In this document: piece after piece, positions 8,758 to 17,942 of the stretch | Numbering within the stretch: position 1 is the stretch's first letter | How the letters are laid out: each line of letters starts with the position of its first letter | Translations under genes and position numbers: made by a program | Source: an uncultured Tenacibaculum sp. | GTDB taxonomy: Bacteria > Bacteroidota > Bacteroidia > Flavobacteriales > Flavobacteriaceae | Assembly (NCBI GenBank): GCA_947492185.1 | Contig: CANLMR010000007.1 | Location: forward strand, 83,891 to 147,890 | Direction of reading: 5' to 3' | DNA: 64,000 bases | Notes under the pieces: generated by a model | Told to the model about the DNA's origin: nothing | Seen by the model: only the letters and a program-made list of their open reading frames with translations | Database searches by the model: none

Positions 8758-9804
8758 ATGTTTGATAACCCAGTGTTATTTTTTATTTGCGGATTAGGAG
8801 TATTTAATGGTTTTTTAGTGGCTCTGTATTTTCTTTTTTTTAACCGAGAAAGAAGAGTTCAAAACTTTTTATTTGGATTACTGGTGCTGTTTTTAAGTAT
8901 GAGAATTGGTAAGTCCTTATATGTTATTTTTACGCCAAAAGAAGAACGAAATATTACTTTAATTCAAATAGGATTATCTGCTTGTTTTTTAATTGGTGTT
9001 AGCCTTTTTTATTACATAAAATCTTCTTTAGAAAATAGAAAAGAGTTTCCAGTAAAATGGAAATTAAATTTTGGAGTTTTAACAATTATTATAGTTGTTT
9101 TAGGGTTTGTTTTCCCATATGAGTATGCCAAAGGTTTTTGGAATTCTTATTTTGTATATGTTATATATTCTGTTTGGGGAATTTACATTTTAGCTTCTGG
9201 ATTTATTTTAAGAAACAAATTTAAAAAAATACTTAGTAGATCAGAAAAAAGTACTACTTCAGAAATTTGGTTGATTTGGGTGTATGTCGCGAACTTGTTA
9301 ATTTTTATAGCCTATTTAATTGGTATGTTTTATTTGTATTTAGTAGGCACAATTACATTCTCAATTGTTTTTTATGTTTTATTAATTTTCTTCCTTTCCA
9401 AGAAAAATAGAGAAGTAATTTTTAAAGATATTCCAGAAAAATATGCTTCAAAAAAAATAATGGAGGCAGAGGCAGAGAGTTTGCTAGAAAAATTGAACGA
9501 ATTAATTACAAAAGAAAGTTTGTATAAAAACACAAATATTAAAATTTCGGATATCGCTAAAGAAATTAAAATTACTCCGCATAAATTATCTCAATTATTA
9601 AATGATAATTTAGGTAAAAGTTTTACTGCTTTTATGAATGAGTATAGAATTGAAGAAGCAAAAAAGTTATTAAAAGAACGAAAAGAATTGACGTTGGAAG
9701 CTATAGGTTTTGAAGCAGGGTTTTCTTCTAAATCAAATTTTTATGCAACTTTTAAGAAAGTAGTAGGATTAACTCCATCGCAATTCCAACAACAGTTTTT
9801 ATAG
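8758..9804 (+). CDS. membrane-anchored AraC-family transcription regulator
   Basis: The N-terminal ~225 residues contain about seven hydrophobic segments (beginning VLFFICGLGVFNGFLVALYFLFF), an arrangement common in Bacteroidetes. The C-terminal ~100 residues form an AraC/XylS DNA-binding domain: a first helix-turn-helix around IKISDIAKEIKITPHKLSQLLND and a second with AIGFEAGFSSKSNFYATFKKVVGLTPSQF. It should sense a membrane or external signal and bind DNA directly. The downstream NTF2-like and DUF5916 genes, on the same strand 93 nt away, are candidate targets by position only. Confidence 0.88.
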   Translation: MFDNPVLFFICGLGVFNGFLVALYFLFFNRERRVQNFLFGLLVLFLSMRIGKSLYVIFTPKEERNITLIQIGLSACFLIGVSLFYYIKSSLENRKEFPVKWKLNFGVLTIIIVVLGFVFPYEYAKGFWNSYFVYVIYSVWGIYILASGFILRNKFKKILSRSEKSTTSEIWLIWVYVANLLIFIAYLIGMFYLYLVGTITFSIVFYVLLIFFLSKKNREVIFKDIPEKYASKKIMEAEAESLLEKLNELITKESLYKNTNIKISDIAKEIKITPHKLSQLLNDNLGKSFTAFMNEYRIEEAKKLLKERKELTLEAIGFEAGFSSKSNFYATFKKVVGLTPSQFQQQFL

Positions 9805-9897
9805 TCTAGTTTTATAATATAGGACACCTGAATTATAAAATATCATCTGCTTATATAATAGTTTCAAGAATTTTGAATCAAATTAAAATTCTAAACT

Positions 9898-10323
9898 ATG
9901 AAACGAGCTTTAATAGCATTTATCTTAATTGGATTTCAAGTTCTAAATGGACAATCAGAATTTCAAAATGTAGAAAAAACACTGCAAAATTATATTCAGG
10001 GAAGTTCATATAATGAATTAGATATACTCAAAAGTGCATTTACTAATAATGCAACTTTATACCTAACTACAAAAAGTGGATTTAAAAGATATACACCAGA
10101 AGAATACGCAGGCTTTTTTAAAAATAAAAATAAGGGAGAATTTAATGGAAGAGTAGGGAAGGTATTGTCAATTGATGTAGTAAGAGATATTGCATCAGCA
10201 AAAGTTGAGATAGCAGGTCCAGAAAGAAAATGGATATATGTTGATTTATTCTTGTTGAAAAAGCAAGATGGGAAATGGAATATTATAAGTAAAACTGCAA
10301 CGAGAGTAGATGAAAATAAGTAG
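9898..10323 (+). CDS. secreted NTF2-like (lumazine-binding-like) protein
   Basis: A 141-residue protein with a signal peptide (MKRALIAFILIGFQVLNGQ). The mature part has the SnoaL/NTF2-like order: an N-terminal helix EKTLQNYIQGSSYNELDILKSAF, then FTNNATLYL, SAKVEIAG, YVDLFLLKKQDGKWNIISKT. This pattern matches the 'putative lumazine-binding' branch. No ligand or enzymatic role can be assigned. It overlaps or abuts the next gene, whose ATG at 10325 lies 2 nt after this stop, so the two are probably translated from one transcript. Confidence 0.75.
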   Translation: MKRALIAFILIGFQVLNGQSEFQNVEKTLQNYIQGSSYNELDILKSAFTNNATLYLTTKSGFKRYTPEEYAGFFKNKNKGEFNGRVGKVLSIDVVRDIASAKVEIAGPERKWIYVDLFLLKKQDGKWNIISKTATRVDENK

Positions 10324-10324
10324 A

Positions 10325-12478
10325 ATGAAAAATGTTGTGGTAATTTTGATGTTGTTATTGAGTATTATCGGTTATGCTCAAGATCCATCAATACAATTTA
10401 AAGATGTTGCAATAGAAATCGATGGGAATTTAAATGAAGAGATTTGGAAGTCAATTCCTGTTCATACTAATTTCCATAACCTATTACCAACAGATGAAGG
10501 TTTAGCTAATAATCAAACAGAAGTTAAGATTTTTCATAATGGAGAGTATCTCTTTATAGGAGCAGTTTATCACGATACTACATCAAAACAACAAGTGAGT
10601 TCATTAAAAAGAGATGTTTCTATAGGTATTAGCGACGCTTTTATAATGGTTTTAGATACGCAACATCAACAGCAAAATGGAAATTTATTTGCAGTAAATA
10701 CGTATGGAACTCAAGTAGATGCATTAGTTGAACGAAATGAAACAGGATATGGCTTAAATTTCAGTTGGAATGCTGTTTGGAAAACAAAAACATCAGTAGT
10801 CGGTAATGATAAGATTTATGAAATTGCAATTCCGTTTAAAGCATTAAATTTTGATAATGAAAACACCACTTTTGGTGTGCAATTTTATGTAAGAGATATT
10901 AAAAATAACTCGTGGACTATACTTACTGATTTAAGTAGAAATTATCTGACATTCGATTTACGCTTTACCAGAGCTTTTAAATTAGAAGAAGTTCCAGAAA
11001 CTATCCGTTCTCGGTTTGCAGTTTCACCATCGGTTACCTTGAATTATCAAAATGTAGATAGTGATGAAGAAACATTATTTAGGCCAAGTTTGGATGTACA
11101 ATACAATCTCTCTTCTTCTTTAAAGCTGGATGCTACCATTAATCCAGATTTTTCCCAGATTGATGTTGATCAACAAGTAACAAACTTGTCTCGTTTTTCT
11201 GTGTTCTTTCCTGAGCGACGAAATTTCTTTTTAGAAAATGCAGATTTATTCGCGAACCTTGGAACGTCAGATGTAAACCCGTTTTATTCGAGAAAAATTG
11301 GAGCTGAGAATGAGATTCAATTCGGGTTAAAATTATCAGGAAATATTGCTCAAAAGACTAGAATAGGAGTAATGAATGTTCAAACCAATAAGAATGAAAA
11401 TATTAATGCTCAAAATTATTCAGTGTTAGTAGGAGAGCAACAGTTAACGAAACAACTTACCGCAACTGCCTATATGATAAATAGGCAGGAAACAGATGGT
11501 TTTAGTTTTATCGATAATTATAATAGAATTGCAGGTGTTAACTTGAATTTTAAATCAAATGATAATAAATGGATTGGTTTAGCAAATATGGCAATGAGTT
11601 TTAATAATGATATTTCTGATGAAAATAAATTCTTTAATCTTGGAATAGATTATAATGATAGAGAATTACAAGGGAGTTTTTCAATTAAAAAAGTAGAAGA
11701 AAATTATATTACAGATGTTGGTTTTACACCAAGATTGTTTACTTATGATGCTATAAATGATGTGTTAGTTAGAGAAGGGTATTATCAAACAACAAGTAGT
11801 TTAAGATATACAAATTTTTATGATGATTCTAAGAAGTTAAATTCAATTAGATATTTGAATTATAGTAATAATTCTTATTTTGATATTGATGGAAGTTTAA
11901 ATCAAATGAGTCATTTTTTAAATTCAGCTGTTTTTTTTAAGGATTTATCTGCGGTTTACTATGTGCTAAATTATGATGATATTGATTTAAAATATGGTTT
12001 TGATGTTCTTGGGAATGGAAACGCATTATTACCTAAAAATTATCGTAATTGGAATGTGAAAATTGGATATAACTCAGCTAATAATCAGCAACTACGTTAT
12101 CGGCTAAATCTTCAAAAAGGAAGGTTTTATGACGGCGAAAAAATTTCTGGTGGAGTATATGTAAACTATCAATTATTACCTTTTGCTAATTTGGAATTAT
12201 CACATGATATAAATTCTATTGATTTGAATGGATTAGGAAAAGAGACATTCCACTTGAGTAGATTCACAGGACAATTATTTTTTAATACTCGTTTGAATTG
12301 GACAACCTATGTCCAATACAACAACCAAAGAAATAATTTTAATGTGAATAGTAGATTACAATGGGAGTATAAGCCTTTAAGTTATGTCTATTTAGTAGTG
12401 ACAGATAATTTTGATAAAAACTTCAATAGAACAAATTGGGGAGTGGCATTTAAAATGAACTACCGATTTGATTTTTAA
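10325..12478 (+). CDS. DUF5916 outer-membrane protein with CBM9-like N-terminal domain
   Basis: About 717 residues from the ATG at 10325, chosen because MKNVVVILMLLLSIIGYAQ is a good signal peptide; an in-frame ATG at 10310 overlaps the upstream gene. The N-terminal ~180 residues resemble the CBM9/DOMON-like fold (IEIDGNLNEEIWKSIPVHTNF... YLFIGAVYHD). The rest is DUF5916, with INPDFSQIDVDQQVTNLSRFSVFFPERRNFFLENADLF and many alternating strands ending in MNYRFDF, a beta-barrel-like terminus. The family function is unknown; an outer-membrane location is inferred. A second, longer member is at 53880-56381. A bidirectional terminator follows. Confidence 0.85.
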   Translation: MKNVVVILMLLLSIIGYAQDPSIQFKDVAIEIDGNLNEEIWKSIPVHTNFHNLLPTDEGLANNQTEVKIFHNGEYLFIGAVYHDTTSKQQVSSLKRDVSIGISDAFIMVLDTQHQQQNGNLFAVNTYGTQVDALVERNETGYGLNFSWNAVWKTKTSVVGNDKIYEIAIPFKALNFDNENTTFGVQFYVRDIKNNSWTILTDLSRNYLTFDLRFTRAFKLEEVPETIRSRFAVSPSVTLNYQNVDSDEETLFRPSLDVQYNLSSSLKLDATINPDFSQIDVDQQVTNLSRFSVFFPERRNFFLENADLFANLGTSDVNPFYSRKIGAENEIQFGLKLSGNIAQKTRIGVMNVQTNKNENINAQNYSVLVGEQQLTKQLTATAYMINRQETDGFSFIDNYNRIAGVNLNFKSNDNKWIGLANMAMSFNNDISDENKFFNLGIDYNDRELQGSFSIKKVEENYITDVGFTPRLFTYDAINDVLVREGYYQTTSSLRYTNFYDDSKKLNSIRYLNYSNNSYFDIDGSLNQMSHFLNSAVFFKDLSAVYYVLNYDDIDLKYGFDVLGNGNALLPKNYRNWNVKIGYNSANNQQLRYRLNLQKGRFYDGEKISGGVYVNYQLLPFANLELSHDINSIDLNGLGKETFHLSRFTGQLFFNTRLNWTTYVQYNNQRNNFNVNSRLQWEYKPLSYVYLVVTDNFDKNFNRTNWGVAFKMNYRFDF

Positions 12479-12494
12479 TAAAGTGATAAATAAA

Positions 12495-12526
12495 AAAACT
12501 CGGAGTGAAAACTCCGAGTTTTTTTT
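12495..12526. terminator. bidirectional terminator between the DUF5916 gene and pdhC
   Basis: A 12-bp perfect stem AAAACTCGGAGT / ACTCCGAGTTTT closes a GAAA tetraloop, with T runs on both strands. It sits between convergent genes and can serve both. Confidence 0.9.
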
Positions 12527-12543
12527 ATAAATATTGAATCTAG

Positions 12544-14175
12544 TTACACTAACATGGTAACTGGATTTTCGATAAACGTTTTTAATGTTTGTAAGAATTG
12601 TGCTCCAACAGCACCATCAACGGTTCTATGATCACAAGCTAATGTTAACATCATTGTGTTTCCAACAACAATTTGTCCGTCTTTAACTACAGGTTTTTGA
12701 ACAATAGCTCCAACAGATAAAATTGCCGAATTTGGTTGGTTTATAATTGAAGTAAAGCTTTCAATTCCAAACATTCCAAGGTTAGAAACTGTAAAAGTAC
12801 TTCCTTGCATTTCGTCTGGTTTAATTTTCTTACTTCTTGCTTTACCAGCTAAATCCTTAACAGATGCTCCAATTTGAGTTAATGTCATAGCATCAGTATG
12901 CTTAACTACAGGAACAACTAATCCTTCATCAACAGCTACAGCAACACCAACATGAATATGACTGTGGAATTTTGTAGTATTATCTGTCCAAGAAGTATTT
13001 ACTTGTGGATGTTTTCTTAATGCCATTGCACAAGCTTTTACAACCATATCGTTAAAAGAAACTTTAACATCAGGAATAGCATTAATTGTTTTACGAGAAG
13101 CAATCGCATTATCCATGTCTACTTCAATGTTTAAGTAGAAGTGAGGTGCAGAGAATTTAGAATTACCTAAACTTCTTGCGATAGCTTTACGCATTTGAGA
13201 GTTTTTAACTTCTTCAGTTCTCTCTTCTCCTGCAATAGCAAAACTAGTTACAGCAGTAGGTGTACTTGTACTTTGAGAAACAGGAGCAGAAGCTTCAGTT
13301 TTCGCAGCAGGAGTATAGTTCTCTACGTCTTTCTTAACAATTCTTCCATTCTCTCCAGAACCTTTAACATCAGCTAAATTAATTCCTTTGTCTTTAGCAA
13401 TTTTCTTAGCTAAAGGGGAAGCAAAAATTCTTCCTCCAGAATTAGAAGTTGTAGTGTTTGCTACAGTTTCTTGAGTAGCTTTTTCAGTAGGCTTTGATTC
13501 AGTTGCTTTTTCTTCACTTGGATTAGCTGTAGCTAATCCACCATTTTTGTGAGCTTCAATTACAGCAGAAACATCAGTTCCTTCAGCCCCAATAATAGCT
13601 AATAAACTATCAACTGGTGCACTTTCTCCTTCGTTGATTCCAATATATAGTAGAGTTCCTTCATAAAAAGATTCGAACTCCATTGTAGCTTTATCAGTTT
13701 CAATTTCAGCTAAAATATCTCCTTCTTCAACTTTATCTCCAACATTTTTTAACCAAGAAGCCACTGTACCTTCAGCCATAGTATCACTAAGTCTAGGCAT
13801 AGTTACAACTTGAACTCCTTCTGGAATAGAAACAGAAGAATTATTTGAAGTACTTTCTTCTTTTTTCGATTCTTTAGCTTCTTCCTTTTTTGGTTCTTCA
13901 GAAGAACTTTGATTTAAAAGTGAAGAAAAATCTTCACCTTCATCACCAATAATTGCTAATAAAGTATCTACAGGAGCTCCTTCACCTTCATTAACTCCAA
14001 TATGTAATAAAGTACCTTCATGGAAAGATTCAAATTCCATTGTGGCTTTATCAGTTTCAATTTCAGCTAAAATATCTCCTTCCTCAACTTTATCACCAAC
14101 TTTTTTTAACCAAGAAGCTACTACTCCTTCTTCCATAGTGTCGCTTAAGCGAGGCATATTAATTACTGTTGCCAT
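12544..14175 (-). CDS. pdhC: pyruvate dehydrogenase E2, dihydrolipoamide acetyltransferase with two lipoyl domains
   Basis: This is the core of the pyruvate dehydrogenase complex, which moves acetyl groups to CoA. The 543 residues contain two lipoyl domains, each with EIETDKATMEFES and lipoyl lysines at about 43 and 162, about 80% identical to each other. A Lys/Glu/Ser/Thr-rich linker follows each. The peripheral subunit-binding domain is IFASPLAKKIAKDKG through NGRIVKKDV (about 250-290). The C-terminal catalytic domain ends with DHRTVDGAVGAQFL containing the active-site histidine. It starts 26 nt after pdhA, forming an operon. No lipoate ligase or E3 gene is nearby. Confidence 0.96.
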   Translation of the reverse strand: MATVINMPRLSDTMEEGVVASWLKKVGDKVEEGDILAEIETDKATMEFESFHEGTLLHIGVNEGEGAPVDTLLAIIGDEGEDFSSLLNQSSSEEPKKEEAKESKKEESTSNNSSVSIPEGVQVVTMPRLSDTMAEGTVASWLKNVGDKVEEGDILAEIETDKATMEFESFYEGTLLYIGINEGESAPVDSLLAIIGAEGTDVSAVIEAHKNGGLATANPSEEKATESKPTEKATQETVANTTTSNSGGRIFASPLAKKIAKDKGINLADVKGSGENGRIVKKDVENYTPAAKTEASAPVSQSTSTPTAVTSFAIAGEERTEEVKNSQMRKAIARSLGNSKFSAPHFYLNIEVDMDNAIASRKTINAIPDVKVSFNDMVVKACAMALRKHPQVNTSWTDNTTKFHSHIHVGVAVAVDEGLVVPVVKHTDAMTLTQIGASVKDLAGKARSKKIKPDEMQGSTFTVSNLGMFGIESFTSIINQPNSAILSVGAIVQKPVVKDGQIVVGNTMMLTLACDHRTVDGAVGAQFLQTLKTFIENPVTMLV

Positions 14176-14201
14176 GTTTACTAAGTTTTAGTAGGTTATA
14201 T

Positions 14202-15191
14202 TTATTTGATAAAAGGGTAATCTTCTTGTTCGTAAACTACATCGTGTAAGATATTTAAATCTGGGAATGGAGAATCTTCTGCGAATTTCTCACATTCTTT
14301 TACCATGTCTTTTACTTCTTTATTAATAGCATCAATTTCCTCATCTGAAGCGTATTTTTTGTCTTTAATGATGTCTAATACCTGAGTAATTGGATCTATT
14401 TTCTTGTATTCTTCAACTTCTTCTTTCGTACGATAGTGTTGTGCATCGGACATTGAGTGTCCTCTGTATCGGTAGGTTTTCATTTCTAAGAAAGTTGGCC
14501 CATCACCTTTTCTTGCACGTTGAATCGCTTCATCAACAGCTTCTGCAACCTTTATCGGATTCATTCCATCTACAGGTCCACAAGGCATTTCATATCCTAA
14601 TCCTAATTTCCAAATATCTTCGTGATTTGCAGTTCTTTCTACTGAAGTCCCCATTGCATAACCGTTATTTTCACAAATAAAGATTACTGGTAACTTCCAG
14701 TTCATTGCCATGTTAAAAGTTTCATGTAAAGAACCTTGTCGAGCTGCTCCATCTCCAAAATAACATAAAGTAACTGCGTCACTATTATGATATTTGTCAC
14801 CAAAAGCAATTCCTGCTCCTAATGGAATTTGACCACCTACAATTCCGTGCCCTCCGTAAAAACGAAACTCTTTTGAGAAAATATGCATTGATCCTCCAAG
14901 ACCTTGAGAAGTACCTGTTGCTTTACCGTACAATTCTGCCATTACTCTTTTAGGATCAACTCCCATTCCGATTGGCTGAACGTGGTTACGATAAGCGGTA
15001 ATCATTTTATCTTTAGTAAGATCCATGGCATGTAGAGCACCAGCTAACACGGCTTCTTGACCATTGTATAAGTGTAAAAAACCTCTTACTTTTTGTTGTA
15101 TGTAAACTGCCGCAAGTTTGTCCTCAAACTTTCTCCAAAATAGCATATCTCTATACCAATTGATGTAGGTTTCTTTAGTGACTTTTTTCAT
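14202..15191 (-). CDS. pdhA: pyruvate dehydrogenase E1 component, alpha subunit
   Basis: E1-alpha binds thiamine diphosphate and, together with E1-beta, decarboxylates pyruvate. The 329 residues show GFLHLYNGQEAV (about 37-48), GLGGSMHIFSKEFRFYGGHGIVGGQIPLGAG (about 98-128), the ThDP motif GDGAARQGSLHE followed ~30 residues later by ENNGYAMGTS, and YRYRGHSMSD in the phosphorylation-loop region (near 240). It precedes pdhC on the same strand. The beta subunit is not in the window, so it must be encoded elsewhere, as in several Bacteroidetes. Confidence 0.96.
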   Translation of the reverse strand: MKKVTKETYINWYRDMLFWRKFEDKLAAVYIQQKVRGFLHLYNGQEAVLAGALHAMDLTKDKMITAYRNHVQPIGMGVDPKRVMAELYGKATGTSQGLGGSMHIFSKEFRFYGGHGIVGGQIPLGAGIAFGDKYHNSDAVTLCYFGDGAARQGSLHETFNMAMNWKLPVIFICENNGYAMGTSVERTANHEDIWKLGLGYEMPCGPVDGMNPIKVAEAVDEAIQRARKGDGPTFLEMKTYRYRGHSMSDAQHYRTKEEVEEYKKIDPITQVLDIIKDKKYASDEEIDAINKEVKDMVKECEKFAEDSPFPDLNILHDVVYEQEDYPFIK

Positions 15192-15237
15192 TCTAAATTG
15201 TTGTTTGTTTCTTTTATGCTTAATAAAAATGCAACAA

Positions 15238-15245
15238 CAAAAATA
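15238..15245 (-). promoter_or_regulatory. candidate -7 element for pdhA-pdhC (TATTTTTG)
   Basis: On the minus strand TATTTTTG matches TAnnTTTG 46 nt before the pdhA start. No -33 TTG is seen at the usual spacing. Confidence 0.4.
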
Positions 15246-15306
15246 ACGGTTTTTTACAGAATAAAAAACGCATTAATGATGATTTATCTCAAACGTTTTC
15301 GTGAGG

Positions 15307-15978
15307 TTATTTGTTCTTCGCAACAATTAGTGTTGCTTTGGCACCTGTAGCTAGGTTCCATTCATTCGAAGACAGTAACATTCCAGCATCGTTATATACC
15401 TTGAAAGCAGCAGTGTTAGGGCCTGAAGTTCCTTGGTTTAAGGCTACGATTTTAATTTTATTCACACCTTCTTCTAAAGGAATGTTAAATGATTGATAAC
15501 GTCTTTTTAATGTAATGTTAGATATAACAGGAATATTATTAATATAAATAGTAACTCTATCTCCGTCAGGATATTGAAAATCTCTACAGATTATATTAAC
15601 GCTTTTAGAATCTGTACTAATGCTTCCTAAATCCTGATCAATAACAGGGTAATTATATAATCCGTTTATTTTTTGGAAGTTTTTTAAGTATCGTTCTTCA
15701 GAAATTTTTGCCTTAGTAAGAATTCCTTTGTTCTTTAAATCCTCTTCCTCCTTTTGTTGCTGTTTTTTCTTTTCTAATTTCTTATTGGCAGTTTTAAATC
15801 CATCATCATTTCCAAAACCTAAAGATTTAGGTTTCGTAACTATTTTAGCTGGAGCTTCAATTTTTCCTATTGAAGTTCCTTTTGTAGCCCCTCCGTTTGA
15901 TTTATCTACTTGAGAAAATCCGGTAAAACTACCTAGAGTAAAAATTACTAAAACTATTTTAAAATAATACTGCATCAT
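15307..15978 (-). CDS. secreted protein of unknown function
   Basis: A 223-residue protein with a signal peptide ending FTGFSQ. The middle is Lys/Glu-rich and probably coiled or disordered (NKKLEKKKQQQKEEEDLKNKG, about 66-86). The C-terminal ~100 residues form a predicted beta sandwich: VNIICRDFQYPDGDRVTIYINN, SFNIPLEEGVNKIKIVALNQGTSGPNTAAFKV. I know this kind of protein only as a conserved flavobacterial hypothetical; an Ig-like or carbohydrate-binding fold is a guess. It lies between pdhA and the dipeptidase gene, all on the minus strand, with gaps of 115 and 62 nt. Confidence 0.6.
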   Translation of the reverse strand: MMQYYFKIVLVIFTLGSFTGFSQVDKSNGGATKGTSIGKIEAPAKIVTKPKSLGFGNDDGFKTANKKLEKKKQQQKEEEDLKNKGILTKAKISEERYLKNFQKINGLYNYPVIDQDLGSISTDSKSVNIICRDFQYPDGDRVTIYINNIPVISNITLKRRYQSFNIPLEEGVNKIKIVALNQGTSGPNTAAFKVYNDAGMLLSSNEWNLATGAKATLIVAKNK

Positions 15979-16040
15979 AATCCAATAAGTAACAAATATA
16001 GTGCCGTTTGTTATTTAAAGTCGATATAAAATGTTAATTC

Positions 16041-16712
16041 TTACTTAATAGGAAAATCAAAATAAGTTTTTGGAAAAGGTTCGTTATTCAAAGTAAAATG
16101 CCACCATTCATTTTTATAAGGTCTAAATCCGTTATCAATCATAACTTTTCTAAGTAAGTAACGATTAGCTTTTTGCTGTTTAGTTAGATTCTGATAATTA
16201 GGATGTGAGATTTTTCCAAAAAAATCATAAGGACTTCCCATGTCTAATTCAGTATCAGTTCCAACATGAACAATTGTTAAGTCTACTGAACTTCCTCGTG
16301 AATGCCCTGATTTAGTAGCAATGTATCCAAGTTTAAATAGATTTCTTTTATTTAATCCCGGATAATAATCTTTTTTAGTAAGTGTATCATTTGGAACTCT
16401 AGCCCAACGCACAAAATGATTTACTGCTGATTGTGGTCTGTAAGCATCGAATACTTTAAGACTAAGTCCTTTTTTTTCTAACTCTTTTTGAACTTTCGCT
16501 AAAGCTTTTGCTGTTTTGGTAGATGTAATTAAAACCGGTTCTTCATATCCATCTACAGGAACGCCTAAGAAATTATTATGAGAGCAATATCTTAATTCTT
16601 GTTGAATAGTTGGTGCAAAGTCCTTAACGTAAGAAAAGCCTTTTGGTAATTCTTGAGAATAACTAGTTAAAGTTAGTAATACGAGTATAGTTGAAAAAAA
16701 ACATTTCTTCAT
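16041..16712 (-). CDS. VanX/DdpX-type D-alanyl-D-alanine dipeptidase (M15D)
   Basis: A 223-residue exported zinc dipeptidase. The signal peptide ends LTSYSQ. The zinc ligands appear in SGHSRGSSVDLTIV (SxHxxGxxxD, about 137-150) and EWWHF (about 205-209), and the arginine of VFDAYRP (about 87-93) is conserved. The family hydrolyses D-Ala-D-Ala; in Gram-negative bacteria it usually recycles or scavenges cell-wall dipeptide rather than giving vancomycin resistance. No vanH or vanA homologue is nearby, so resistance is not implied. It is 33 nt downstream of the bestrophin gene. Confidence 0.88.
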   Translation of the reverse strand: MKKCFFSTILVLLTLTSYSQELPKGFSYVKDFAPTIQQELRYCSHNNFLGVPVDGYEEPVLITSTKTAKALAKVQKELEKKGLSLKVFDAYRPQSAVNHFVRWARVPNDTLTKKDYYPGLNKRNLFKLGYIATKSGHSRGSSVDLTIVHVGTDTELDMGSPYDFFGKISHPNYQNLTKQQKANRYLLRKVMIDNGFRPYKNEWWHFTLNNEPFPKTYFDFPIK

Positions 16713-16745
16713 AATGGGTATAAAAATAAAGAAATGGATTTAATA

Positions 16746-17807
16746 TTACATTTGAGTATCATAAATTTGAGGAAATTGTTCAGGGATTTCCTCATTGGTT
16801 TCTCCTAAATTTTGCCTTAAATCGATTTCAATTCCTCTCGCAATAGTAGAAATAGGTACATCATTAGCAGATCCTTCAAAAGGATTTTCACCAGTTCTTC
16901 CAATGCGTTCCATAGTGTGGAAAATCCAAGCAGCAATAACATAAAATGGTACAGAAAGCCAAATGAATAAATTACCAATAAAAGGTAATGTTTTGCTTAT
17001 TTGTTCTCCAATTTCAGAAAATTGAGGAACTAATGCAATTGGTAAAAGTAATACGAACAACCACATGAAGTAGTGATTCAAAGAAGCGAAATGTCTAGGA
17101 TAAGGAAAGTTTTTTATTCGTTCTGATTTACCTTGAAGTGTAAATAATTCTTCTAATACATTTTCAAGTTCTAAGAATGAAAACTCCCATATCTTACCTT
17201 GGTTTTTCAACTCTTTTAAATGATGAGATTGTAAATACAGCAAAGCTGTTTGTTTGTTGTTTTTTGATAAGGTATATGCTAAATCTTCCTTAGATAAATA
17301 AGGTTCCAAGTCTTTTTCTAAAGTCGAACTCCATTCTGGCGGAGCTACAACTTTAATCCATTCCTTGTTTGATTTTTCATCTATGACGGTTTCCCAACTT
17401 TTTCTTGTTCTCATGGAATGTCTGAGAGCAGTCATCCATGCGATATGTCTATACGTTAGTGTTTTAATGTTTTGTTGTATTTCTTCTTCTGGATATTTGT
17501 TTTTAGCATGTTCGTTTCCGATCATGTCCTGCACAAACATTCCAAAGGTTCTAGATGTGTTTACGATTCCTCCCCATATTTTTCTTGCTTCCCAAATTCT
17601 TCCATAAGCTGAATTGTTTTGAAAACCAATAACAAAAGCTACAGCAGTACCAATTAATGCAAGAGGTGTCCATGGAATTTTAAACCATTGAATATTTAAG
17701 AAGTAATAAATACTAACAACGATAACAATGAAAATAAAGAAAAAAAGTGTCTCGAAACGAGTCCACTTTGCCATGTCTTTTGCTTTGAAAACTTTTTTAG
17801 TATACAT
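16746..17807 (-). CDS. bestrophin-family anion channel protein
   Basis: A 353-residue integral membrane protein of the bestrophin/UPF0187 family. Residues about 15-60 contain two hydrophobic helices with FKIPWTPLALIGTAVAFVIGFQNNSAYGRIWEARKIWGGIVN, the pore-neck and conserved NNxxYxRxWE-type region. A second helix pair lies near 240-290, with PFYVIAAWIFHTMERIGRTGENPFEGSANDVP, the conserved Ca-clasp-like motif. Bacterial homologues form pentameric channels; selectivity cannot be predicted. It may be co-transcribed with the dipeptidase gene 33 nt downstream. Confidence 0.88.
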   Translation of the reverse strand: MYTKKVFKAKDMAKWTRFETLFFFIFIVIVVSIYYFLNIQWFKIPWTPLALIGTAVAFVIGFQNNSAYGRIWEARKIWGGIVNTSRTFGMFVQDMIGNEHAKNKYPEEEIQQNIKTLTYRHIAWMTALRHSMRTRKSWETVIDEKSNKEWIKVVAPPEWSSTLEKDLEPYLSKEDLAYTLSKNNKQTALLYLQSHHLKELKNQGKIWEFSFLELENVLEELFTLQGKSERIKNFPYPRHFASLNHYFMWLFVLLLPIALVPQFSEIGEQISKTLPFIGNLFIWLSVPFYVIAAWIFHTMERIGRTGENPFEGSANDVPISTIARGIEIDLRQNLGETNEEIPEQFPQIYDTQM

Positions 17808-17860
17808 ATGTGTTCAGATAGTTTGAATGAGTAATTTAATTAAAATCAATAAACTATCAA

Positions 17861-17891
17861 ATTAAAAAGCCAAAGCTCATTGAGCTTTGGC
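17861..17891 (-). terminator. terminator of the PadR/PspC operon
   Basis: On the minus strand GCCAAAGCTCA and TGAGCTTTGGC form a near-perfect stem with a very short centre, followed by TTTTTAATTT. It lies about 50 nt after the DUF4440 stop. Confidence 0.75.
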
Positions 17892-17942
17892 CAAGTAAAC
17901 CAAGTATTAGTTTAGAAGTTAGCTAACTAGTAAACTAATTTT

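Noticed and set aside
16041..16712. VanX-like gene as evidence of vancomycin resistance
   Set aside because: No vanH/vanA-type partner is present, and this family in Gram-negative bacteria usually recycles cell-wall dipeptides.
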